NCBI GenBank assembly: GCA_036927565.1 | Contig: JAYESD010000004.1 | Coordinates: 94,554,942-94,618,941 of the forward strand | Length of the DNA: 64,000 nt | DNA from: Tuctoria greenei | Lineage: Eukaryota > Streptophyta > Magnoliopsida > Poales > Poaceae | Reading direction: 5' to 3' | Shown here: piece after piece, positions 55,928 through 64,000 of the stretch | How the letters are laid out: each line of letters opens with the position of its first letter | How positions within the stretch are numbered: the stretch's first letter is position 1 | Made by a program: the position numbers and the translations under genes | Notes under the pieces: generated by a model | Database searches by the model: none | What the model saw: only the letters and a program-made list of their open reading frames with translations | What the model was told of the DNA's origin: nothing

Positions 55928-57487
55928 ATGTCGAGCTAAAACGATGAAGTTTCCGATTTTGAGGCCGAGATGGACCATGAGGTGGCACCTCGGACCTCGA
56001 CGGGTCTTGGCAAGAAGCGCCAAGAAAGACCGTCCAAGACAACTCAGTCTCGTCCACAGGCTCGGAGGAAAGTGTTGGCTAAGAAGCCAGTGTCAAAGGC
56101 AGTTGCATCATCGAGTGGCCCTCGCCAAGCAAAGGGCAAGGTCAAAGGGATTGCTACGGGTCCAGTTGGCCCGTTGAAGCTACATGCTCCGAGGGAAGGG
56201 GTTCGGGACCCCACTGAAGAGAAGTTCAATGGAAAGGGCAGCGACTTAGCTGCAAAGCTCAGGAGCATTGATTGCTATAGTCATCCAAAGCAAGCTGCAG
56301 ATGGAAGATTCTAGAGCAATTTTCATGCTGACTATTACAGGGTTGTATACCTGCAAATGAAGACACCGGTGGTGCGCAGTCAGTGGATTGACTAGGCACA
56401 TCTTGAGAAGAAAATATACTCTTCATTCGATGACTTAATTGCAGCAGCTGAAAGACATGGCTTGAAGGACCTCTTTGCCTTCAAGTACAATTGGAATGAT
56501 GAAGTGGTGGCTCAGTTCTATGCCACTTGTTACTTTGCAAGCGATGAAGAAGAGAGGGTGACTTGGATGGCTCATGGATCCAAGTACACTATCACATATG
56601 AAGAATTTTCAAGGATGTTGCATCTTGACACCTCAAGCAATGACTATGTGATTATTCATAATGTTGGTGTCATCGAGAAGGAAAAGATGAAGTTTTTCTA
56701 TGAGCCCAACTCAAAGTTCATCCCTCCTTCCACGAAGAACATGAAGCCATTATTTGTGGTGCTAAACAGAGTCTTGAGGAAGACAATAGCTCCTAAGGAT
56801 GGGGATGCAGGGAGTGATCAAGGATACCTCTGAACTCTGATGAGGATCATAAGCAAAAACTGCCCATTTGATGTGGTGGAATACATTTGGAATGACATGG
56901 TGAACATATCATGCACTCCTAACAGATCATGTGGCTATGTTCCTTATCTCATTTACATGATTGAGAAAGTCACAGGGATCGAGTTTGTCAAATATGTGGA
57001 GCACACACCTTCGAGACCTCAGAAGCCTCAACAAGTAAATGTCCAGGCTGCTCCCTCGCCGGCCTCCAGCCCTGAGGCACCGGCAAAAACAAGAGAAGAT
57101 GCAAGTGTTGCACCTGCTGGTAGGGCAGCCCCTCATAAAGGATCAGCTAGTGGGATTCTGAAATATCTCACTGTAATCTTTGCCTCCTGCAAGAAGGCTG
57201 AAGTGAAGGCCCACAAGTTCAATCAGAAAAGAAAGGAGGACATGAGGTACATCAAGGCAAATGTGAATCAAATTTGCCAGAAGCTGGAGATCGACCCCAT
57301 TGGGTCTCCAGTGATTTTTGAGGACTCCGACCCGGACATCACTGAGCTCGGGCCCTTGACCCCCTCCGAGCTTGCCTAATTTGGCATTGGGAACTCGAGT
57401 GGCTCTGCCCCTCCTCCTCCTCCTCATCATCAAGATGAAGATGAAGATGACGAAGACGACGATGAGAGGACCGACAGTGAAGATTGA
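55928..57487 (+). pseudogene. E10 accessory ORF (extra gene after pol)
   Basis: A single frame of 520 codons with in-frame stops at codon 4 and near 56312, 56393, 56831 and 57377, but no frameshift. The N-terminus is basic (KKRQERPSKTTQSRPQARRK). The central part reads SIDCYSHPKQAADGRF, AAAERHGLKDLFAFKYNWND, EVVAQFYATCYFASDEEERV and YTITYEEFSRMLHL; then NCPFDVVEYIWNDMVNISC. The C-terminus is Pro/Ala-rich and ends in a run of Asp and Glu. It lies where SIRE elements may carry an envelope-like ORF, but I see no signal peptide or transmembrane segment, so I do not call it env. It belongs to the plant retroelement-associated family of the E1 ORF at 1-553. Function unknown. Confidence 0.72.
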
Positions 57488-57941
57488 ATACCTTAGGACC
57501 CTCCTCTCCTTCTTTTTGGTGTCTTGATGCCAAAGGGGGAGAGATTGAGGGGGAGTCTTAGCTTTAGCTGTAGGGTACGAGGAGAGAGCTCTCTTTATAC
57601 TTTTTAACTCTTTTGTGGCTTGTAATGTTTTAACAATGATCTTATATTAATTATGGTTCTGTGATGCAAATATTTGATCCTTTTAGTAGTATTTATGAAA
57701 ACTGTGATTTTGCTATAAAATGACATATGCTTGCTATTGGTTGATTAAAGTCAATTATGTCATTCTTTATGTTTCAGTATACTTAGTTATGCATCCCACC
57801 ATAAAGAATGCACATATGGATTATACTCTCACTGCTTGATGTATTTTGGACTCATATGTGCATACTTTATGAAAATCTCAATTTTTATCATATTGTGTGA
57901 AATCTCAATTGGTTTTCATCAATCACCAAAAAGAGAGAGAT
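57488..57941 (+). other. E10 3' untranslated tract with purine tracts
   Basis: No gene. Two purine tracts, AAAGGGGGAGAGA and GAGGGGGAG, lie at about 57531-57556, and AAAAAGAGAGAGA directly precedes the 3' LTR (57928-57940); one of these should prime plus-strand DNA. Between them is AT-rich sequence. Confidence 0.7.
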
Positions 57942-58198
57942 TGAAAGTGCATCTAGGACTCCCTTGTGGGTTTTGGATGATTTATGACAAGCAATTGGGA
58001 TCCTAACCTCTCTGTTGAGATGAGTGCAAGATTTTAATAGGAAAATGAGCAAAATGCCAAAAAGAAGGAAGAATGAGGAGCAAAGTGAAAATGAGCTCAA
58101 ACAAGAAGAATAGTAGATCATTATGTATGGAGTGTGTTAAGAAAACACATCCCAATAGCTCAATTCAAATTAAACACACACATTGCACAAAGTTACAC

Positions 58199-58695
58199 AG
58201 GACCGGACTAGTCCGACTTACACCGGACTAGTCCGATATCCTTTCTACACGAAATCGGACAAGTCCGATATCCATCGGACTAGTCCGATATCCTTTCTGA
58301 CTAGAATCGAACTAGTCCCCCCCCCCAGTGTGGACAAGTCCTCAAAACACTTCACAAGTCACACAAAATCGGACAAGTCAGATCACAACCGGACTAGTCC
58401 GATATTCTTTCTGATCCAAATCGGACAAGTCCGATGTGTGCACGAACTAGTCCGAAATACCCTCTCATCTGAATCGGACAAGTCCCCCAAGTGCAGACTT
58501 GTCATCCTATACACTTAGGGTTTCACATGTCCGGACAAGTCCGATGGCTATCGGACTAGTACGAAGATTTCAAGTAGCAAAATCGGACAAGTCTGCTCCT
58601 AGCTGGACTAGTCCGATATTTCGGGACACTTAGGGTTTTCTACACACAGCACACCGGACTAGTCCAGTGACCACCACAGACTAGTCCGAACTTTC
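58199..58695 (+). repeat. Phased palindrome array in E10 U3 (3' LTR)
   Basis: Partner of 47974-48466 and better kept: perfect CGGACTAGTCCG at 58204, 58224, 58276 and 58390 among others, with the same 20/32-bp spacing. The array ends about 35 bp before the TATA box. Confidence 0.85.
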
Positions 58696-58726
58696 TGAAC
58701 CCTAGCGGTCACTTTTAGAAACCCCA

Positions 58727-58734
58727 TATAAATA
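58727..58734 (+). promoter_or_regulatory. E10 3' LTR TATA box
   Basis: TATAAATA, identical context to 48502-48509. Confidence 0.65.
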
Positions 58735-59491
58735 GAGGTGCATGGCCCAACTTTAAACTCTCTCGAACCCTAGCGCCGTCACACCTCCCAAGAGCCTCAA
58801 AAACCACATCTCTCCACGAAATTAAGTGCAACAACGATCAATCCTTTGAGGATTCACTATAGATCATTGGAGAGACACGTTCATCACCACATTGAGCTTT
58901 TGGTTTGATTCTCTAACACACTCCTGTGATTTCATTGTAATCTTTTGAGTGTGTTCTTGGTGGTATTTTGTGTTGTAATCTAAGGGAGCTCTCAACGTGT
59001 GAGAAGGCCCCTTTGAATTCAGTTATTCACCCCTTTGTGATTAGTGGAAGAAGGATTGGCCTTCGTGGCGATCCGACGAGGGTAGGGTTGAAGATGACCC
59101 GGTCCTTTTGTGGACTCCTCAACGTGGACATAGGTTGCCTTCGTGGGAGCCGAACCACGGGATAAATCCTTGTGTCTTGTTCTATGTGTTCAACGTTCTT
59201 ATTTATCAATATAATCTAGAATTTCACTAATCATTGCTTATCTCACGTTGAATTGTTGAACATAAGATTTAATCTTGATATAATCTGATATATAACATTG
59301 AAACCTTCATTTGATTCTATACTTCTGCTACATACATAGTAGAATCAATCTAATCAATCAAACTTGATCAACTTAGTCCGTAAACACCGGACTAGTCCGA
59401 TATCTCTGGTATTGAACTGGTTGTTAAGTGTTGCAGGATCCGACAATTATCAAAAAGGCCTATTCACCACCCCCCCTCTAGGCCACATTCA

Positions 59492-59496
59492 CGTTG
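59492..59496. repeat. Probable target-site duplication of E10, right copy
   Basis: CGTTG, partner of 47707-47711. Confidence 0.45.
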
Positions 59497-60632
59497 GTAG
59501 AAGGGGATCTCTACCGACGCGGTGCCAATGGCATCCTAATGTGATGCATTTCAAGGGAAGAAGGCCGCGAGCTCCATGCTGACATCCATGGAGGCGAGTG
59601 CTGGAACCATGCTTCTTCTCGCACGCTGGTCGGTAAAGCCTTTCGGCATGGCTTTTACTGGCCTACAACACTTCAGGATGCGATTGAGCTAGTGAAAAAA
59701 TGTGAAGCGTGTCAATTCCACGCCAAACAAATTCACACACCGGCTCAATCACTACAAATGATACCTCCTACATGGCCATTCGTTGTGTGGGGCATGAACA
59801 TCTTGGGACCTTTCCCAAAAGTTGTCGAAGGTTACAAGTTCCTATATGTCGCCATCGACAAGTTCACCAAGTGGCCGGAAGCAACTCCAATAGTAACAAT
59901 CAACAAACAATCAACAATCAAGTACTTGAAGTCCATTATATGCAGATTTGGAGTTCCAAACAAAGTCATAACTGAAAACGGAACTCAATTTACAAGTCTG
60001 CATTCCAAGAATATTGCAAAGACCTCGGTATTCAACTTAGCTACGCCTCAGTAGCTCATCCAGCATGCAATGGCCAAACTGAGATAGCAAATGCAAAAAT
60101 CTTAAAAGGACCCAAGACGCGCACATATGAGTGCTTGAAAAAGCACAGAGCTAACTGGATTGAAGAGCTTCCGTCCACATTGTGGGCGAATAGGACAACA
60201 CCTAACCAGTCAACTAAGGATACTCCATTCTTCCTGGCGTACGGAGCTGAAGCAGTCCTTCCTCCGGAGATCACCTTGGGGTCCCTCCAGTTCCGAACCT
60301 TCGATAAAGCCATGCAGGACCAGCTCCAGCGTGAGGACCTTGACCTCATCGACGAGAGAATGGGCCAAGCAGCTGTTCGGAATGCACGCTATCGCCAAGC
60401 GCTCTAGCACTATCATCAAAGGCATGTGCGTGATCGACAGCTTGAAGAAGGTGACCTCGTGCTTCGGAAGATACTAAGCCGTGAAGGGATGAACAAACTT
60501 TCCCCTAGCTGGGAGGGTCCCTTCCAAGTCATTAAAGTATCCCGACAAGGATGCGTTCGCTTGGAAACAGAGGATGGGACCCTGCTCCAAAATCCTTGGA
60601 ATATCGAGCACCTCCGTAAGTTTTATGCTTAG
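59497..60632 (+). pseudogene. E6 integrase
   Basis: Resumes with LYRRGANGIL, then a stop (59540-59542) and the zinc finger (HADIHGGECWNHASSRTL ... CEACQFHAKQ). In the catalytic core WGMNILGPFP has Asn at 59797-59799 where the family has the first catalytic Asp, and VITENGTQF has Glu where the second Asp should be; the Glu in ACNGQTEIANAK is kept but in another frame after a frameshift near 60000. From 60135 the frame is good: WIEELPSTLWANRTTPNQST, TPFFLAYGAEAVLPPEI, one stop (60405-60407), then LSPSWEGPFQVIKVSRQGCV and IEHLRKFYA, the normal end at 60630-60632. This integrase cannot have been active in its present form. Confidence 0.85.
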
Positions 60633-61772
60633 AATCATGGAGGTGAGTCTGTAATTACACACAATGCATGTTGTAGAGTCATTATACAGAGACGAGCAAG
60701 TCCTCCGGGAGAACATCTGGACCCATCCGGGAGGGTCCGGGAAGTTCAAGTAACACTTGAAACAGTCACAACACTAAAAGTGTAAATACTTGCTCTAAGC
60801 TAGTACAAGATGTATAGCACATTTAGCATGGTCCAGCACTCTAAGTGTGTCCTTGTCTCCCCTGTAATTCGGACCTATAATGAAAGGCATTGTTGTGTGA
60901 AAACAGACTCCATGTGCATCTACTTTTTGTACAAGGCTCAATATATCAAATTATTTTCACCCCACTTGTCCATAATGAAGTTGTGCAAATCTTTTTGAGC
61001 TTTGTTCCAAGTAATTCACGTGCATTACAAGCCTTACTGATAGCCTTTTTGGATCTTAACATTGCTACATAGTCTACTTGCCTGAACGCCAAGCCAACAT
61101 AGGTCCAGAGTGTGCTATCGAATTAGCCTGGTCCTGCACCCTAAGTACGCCGCTCTGCCTACACCCCGGCAGGCCTCGGTAGGGTGAGTACTAAAAAGGC
61201 ATGCATATCTTGAATGATTATGTCAAAAAGCTTGTTATCATGTTGAGTTTCGTCGGATCTAAAGTCCAAATAAAAACAATAAGTCACAACCAATTTATAG
61301 ACAAGAGGACAAATTTTACTTTCTCTCTTGCCTTTAATGTGCAGAAAAAGCAAAAATTCAAAGCAATAGTGGACGACGCCAGAGCTACTAAGCTCTGACA
61401 TCCTCCAAGATGGATCTGCTGTCAACATTTAAAATGTTGACAGTGGATGACGTCGGAGCTACCAAGCTCCGACCATTCGAGGGGGCCTGTCTTCAACGCC
61501 TCAGAATTGAAGACTTCAGACCTAAAATCTACAAGTGCGAAGTATTCAAGTTGTCAACATATTGCCACAACCTTTGGTACATGTACACATTTCAATTGTA
61601 CACATGTACCAGGGGGCCAACAAGATACGGCACAGTATATGGAAGACAAAGTGAAATTCAAGGCAAAAAGGACGATTTCATTAATCAAAAGTAATTGATT
61701 ACAAAATTAGGGTTACAAGGGTCAAAAGAAGAAAAGTCCTAGCTACTGGAGGATCTAGGTCCAGTGGAAAAA
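60633..61772 (+). other. E6 tract between integrase and the antisense gene
   Basis: No gene that I can support. Near 60705-60740 the CCGGGAG/GGGTCCGG motif of the RNase H insertion recurs. 61380-61610 holds several hairpins. Purine-rich GAGGGGGCC segments occur near 61479 and 61611, but no LTR start follows that matches 25968. Confidence 0.55.
61380..61610. repeat. Cluster of inverted repeats
   Basis: CAGAGCT-ACTA-AGCTCTG at 61380-61397; CTGTCAACATTT-A-AAATGTTGACAG at 61419-61443 (12-bp perfect stem); GTCGGAGCT-ACCA-AGCTCCGAC at 61452-61473; GGTACATGT/ACATGTACC at 61576-61584 and 61602-61610. The first and third are variants of one sequence, 72 bp apart, with compensating changes in the stem. 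Confidence 0.75.
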
Positions 61773-63998
61773 CTATGTAACTTTCTCAGCAGGTTCTTGG
61801 ACACTAGCCCTGGTGGCATCCTCTTCCTCTGCGATGATTCCTTCAAAGACCGGATCAAGGGAGAACTGGGGGTCTCGGCTTTTGTAACATGCCAAGACAT
61901 ACTCGGTGACGTTCTTGGCCAAGGATTTACCCTCCGTCTCCAGTTGATCGGCGATGACGTTACCCATCGCGTCGAGTTTGCTGCCAGCAGAGCCAAGTGC
62001 CGCTAGCGTCTTGTCCAACTCCTGTGCTGTGTCTTCCGGGTGTACTGGACTAAAACCAAGAGGCTCAAGGTCCCTGTTCGCACGTCCCAAGAAGTCCCAT
62101 ACCATCAAGGACTCAGTTGCCTTCGAGCTCCGCAGCTCTTCCATAGACCTCCAGGCAGCCGTAAGCTCTGAACCTTCACGAGCAAGGTGCTCAGCCAACT
62201 TAGCATGCTGCTGCATGTTCTCAGCAACTTGCTTCTCCCGGTCGACCAGCTCCGTCTCCCGGAGGTGGATGCAGTTCTGCCTTTCAGCTAGGTCTTTTTA
62301 CCTGCCTTTGACTCTCTCCTTCCTAGCAGCAACGTCAAACTCTCTTTTCGAGAGCTCTTGCCCCACCTTCCAGTTCATCTTGCTCCTTCCATAGATCCAG
62401 TTTTTCGCTGTGATCTGCCAAATTTTCTCACCCAGAGTCAACTTCTAGGTGACCTCTGCTTCTCTCCTCACCACATCCTCCTGCTGCCCCAAGAGTTTTT
62501 CCTCCCTCGCCTCTAGATCCGCTTGATGCTTCAGGAGAGTTTCATTCAATTCAGTGAGCTTTTCATAATGCTCGTCAGCAGCGTCACGTCTCTCTTTGGT
62601 TTACTCCAGGATTTCCCTGGAGTTAGCATCGAGCGCCTGGATGGCGGCCTCCTTCTCTTCCATCAACTTATCCCAGTATTCTAACCAGGCCTTCTCCCCC
62701 TTGATCCATTCCTTCTGGTCAGCCAGCCTCGTGTGAGCAAGCCTGGTCTCAAAATGGAGTCTGTTGCGCCAACGCCTCATGGTGTTGCGCTCCTCCTCCA
62801 AGGCTTTGCTCTCATGATCGAAGGCAAGCAGGACCTGCTAGAGGCTTGAGCATGCGTTGTCTTTGGACAACGCCAGAGGGATAGGTTTTGGGCCTGTTGG
62901 GACCATTTCCGCAAGCTCAAAAGGGTTTTCCATCACAAAAGTTGGGTCCCACTCTACAATAGTGGAGCCCTATACTCCTGCAGCGCTAGGGCCGCTCTAC
63001 TGGAACCCTGCAGCGGAAGTAGAAGAGCCCATTGGGGGAATGTCCACCTCCGGAGCAGTTGAAGGCGCCGCTTTAGGGTCTTCAGTTGACGGCTATGAAG
63101 TCGGAGGACCTTCTACCACTTCTTCGGGTTGTTCTAGCTCCGGCCCAGGTACCTCGGGGATCACAACCTCTGGAGCAGTAGTCGGAGTTTCAACTGGAGC
63201 CTCGACCGTCGCTGGCTCAGGCTCCGGCACAGCGACCACCTCCTGCAAAGCCACCGGAGCTCCAACCACCTCCGGCTCGGCCACCTGACCCTCTACCACT
63301 TCCGGCTCAGCCGCCAGATCTTCAACTATTTCCGGCACATGGGGCCAGAGCTTGGGTGATATTCGGATCAATAGCCGGGGCTGCAGCTACTTCTGGCTCA
63401 GCAGCTAGAGCTTCGACAACTTCTGGCTCGAAAGCCAGAACTTTTGGCATCACTGGTGCTGGAACATTAGCCTTCGCCGCCATGGGTACATCTTCAACTT
63501 CTCTCTTGTGGTCCGGCGCTACCAAAAGAGCTTCGGGTGAGGAATCTGAGTTCAAGATCACGACAGCTGGCGCCGGAGCTGCCGCGACTTCCACCTCCAC
63601 TTCTCGAGGAGGCTCTGCGCTCAAAGCCAGAGCTTCGGCAGGTGCAGCCTCAGTATTTGCAACAAGCGCTCAAGCTCCAGGTCCTTTCTTTGACACCGTG
63701 GAAACAAAGGGAAGAGAAGATTAAGAACACATCAAAAACAAGATTAGCATTTTAGGGTGAGCAATCGATGCTTACCTCAGAATGCTACCACACCAATCAC
63801 CTCGAAACCTCTTCTTCTGAGGCCCGAAGCCAGAGCCCACCAAATCTGGTGAGACAACTGCTTCAGACCTCAGTTGAGGAACACTCGCAGCCGCCAGAGT
63901 CCTTTCAGCTGGAGCTTCTCTTTGTCGGGATGAACCCCCAGACCTGGAACTTCTAGCTAGCACTGAGGACGGGGTCGCCTACCCGGAGCTTACGCATC
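61773..63998 (-). pseudogene. E6 antisense accessory gene
   Basis: Minus-strand coding pieces, opposite to gag-pol. A possible start ATG is at 63998-63996 (MRKLRVGDPVLS). After a frame change the first part reads ARSSRSGGSSRQREAPAERT and VGSGFGPQKKRFRG. A likely intron runs from GTAAGC at about 63758 to a decayed acceptor near 63686. Next come SAEPPREVEVEVAAAPAPA and many Glu-Pro-Glu-Val-Val repeats (63624-63093, one frameshift near 63340), a charged helical region (62801-62601, RLADQKEWIKGEKAWLEYWD), and a C-terminal domain (62216-61773: VWDFLGRANRDLEPLGF, AAWRSMEELRSS, KNVTEYVLACYKSRDPQFSL). Antisense extra ORFs after pol are known from Tat elements of grasses; the function is unknown. Stops and frameshifts make this copy a pseudogene. 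Confidence 0.68.
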
Positions 63999-64000
63999 TT

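Larger units (their letters stand above)
47712..59491 (+). mobile_element. E10: SIRE-type Ty1/Copia retrotransposon with an extra ORF
   Basis: An 11.8-kb complete element with 1.55-kb LTRs (TGAAAGTGC to CCACATTCA), initiator-Met primer site, gag with zinc knuckle, protease, integrase, RT and RNase H in Copia order, then a 3-kb region with an accessory ORF before the 3' LTR. Large size, long gag and an extra ORF after pol fit the SIRE/Maximus lineage. Damage is modest: single frameshifts and a few stops. It interrupts the E6 integrase region. Confidence 0.93.
57942..59491 (+). repeat. E10 3' LTR
   Basis: 1,550 bp, partner of 47712-49255. It has an extra AGGGAGCTCTCAACGTGTG-type segment near 58983-59001 that the 5' copy lacks, and lacks one of the two palindromes near 59390. 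Confidence 0.94.
25968..64000 (+). mobile_element. E6: Tat-lineage (RIRE2-like) Ty3/Gypsy retrotransposon, runs off the right edge
   Basis: A 5' LTR (25968-26815), primer-site region, gag, protease, RT, RNase H and integrase lie in order on the plus strand, followed by an antisense accessory gene. Its parts are split by E7, E8 with E9 inside, and E10. Without those insertions about 11 kb of E6 is present and no 3' LTR has been reached. Gag has a large internal deletion, RNase H has both an insertion and a deletion, and integrase has lost catalytic residues. E6 sits in E4. Confidence 0.85.

Noticed and set aside
54951..57487. Envelope gene in E10
   Set aside because: The position fits an envelope-like ORF, but the protein has no signal peptide or transmembrane segment and resembles the retroelement-associated family instead.
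58199..58695. Possible CRISPR array or satellite DNA
   Set aside because: Spacing and motif are regular, but copies lie within LTRs of plant retrotransposons, the units are short and degenerate, and there are no unique spacers of constant length.
62857..63288. Plus-strand Ser/Thr/Gly-rich open stretch of 143 codons
   Set aside because: It is the reverse strand of the Pro-Glu-Val repeat region of the antisense gene; repeats of this kind keep several frames open.

Overview
The window is nuclear DNA of a flowering plant, almost certainly a grass. The evidence is the mix of LTR retrotransposon lineages (Athila, Tekay chromovirus, Tat/RIRE2-like, CRM and SIRE-type Copia) and their plant tRNA primer sites. 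I see no host gene, rRNA gene, tRNA gene or CRISPR array. Practically all 64 kb is retrotransposon inserted into retrotransposon. I label the elements E1 to E10; most boundaries were set by matching LTR copies and target-site duplications (TSDs).

Left block (1-21865). E1 is a minus-strand Athila-like Gypsy remnant (1-2156 and 21584-21865). It is split by E2, a 19.4-kb span holding a minus-strand Tekay-like chromovirus with 2.8-kb LTRs (2157-21583). The gag gene of E2 is itself split by E3, a plus-strand Athila element (9438-18448) with 1.2-kb LTRs and a perfect TSD, GTTCT. Next comes E4 (21866-25967), a truncated minus-strand SIRE-type Copia body interrupted by E5, an Athila-type solo LTR (22444-23988).

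Right block (25968-64000). E6 is a plus-strand Tat-lineage Gypsy element that runs off the right edge. Four later events split it: E7, a solo Copia-type LTR in gag (27115-28966, TSD CCTCC); E8, a plus-strand CRM-type element in the reverse transcriptase (30634-45674, TSD TATCG); E9, a second CRM-type element inserted in opposite orientation into the leader of E8 (31695-39202, TSD TTTTT); and E10, an 11.8-kb SIRE-type Copia element (47712-59491). E9 is the best preserved: its gag-pol frame of about 1,600 codons has a single internal stop. E8 and E9 form a large inverted repeat. CRM elements hint at, but do not prove, a centromeric or pericentromeric location.

Accessory genes. E10 carries an extra sense ORF after pol (55928-57487), which shares a motif with an uninterrupted ORF of E1 at the left edge. 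E6 carries an antisense gene downstream of pol (about 63998-61773) with Pro-Glu-Val repeats and a possible intron.

The most unusual signal is regulatory. The U3 regions of two unrelated elements, Gypsy E2 and Copia E10, both hold arrays of the same self-complementary 12-mer, CGGACTAGTCCG, and its variant CGGACAAGTCCG. In both, the motifs are spaced mainly 20-22 or 31-33 bp apart, that is two or three turns of the helix, in units of about 52 bp, and lie upstream of the TATA box. Solo LTR E7 has a different motif (AGCTCCGG/AGGTCCGA) with the same spacing. All counts and alignments were made by eye.
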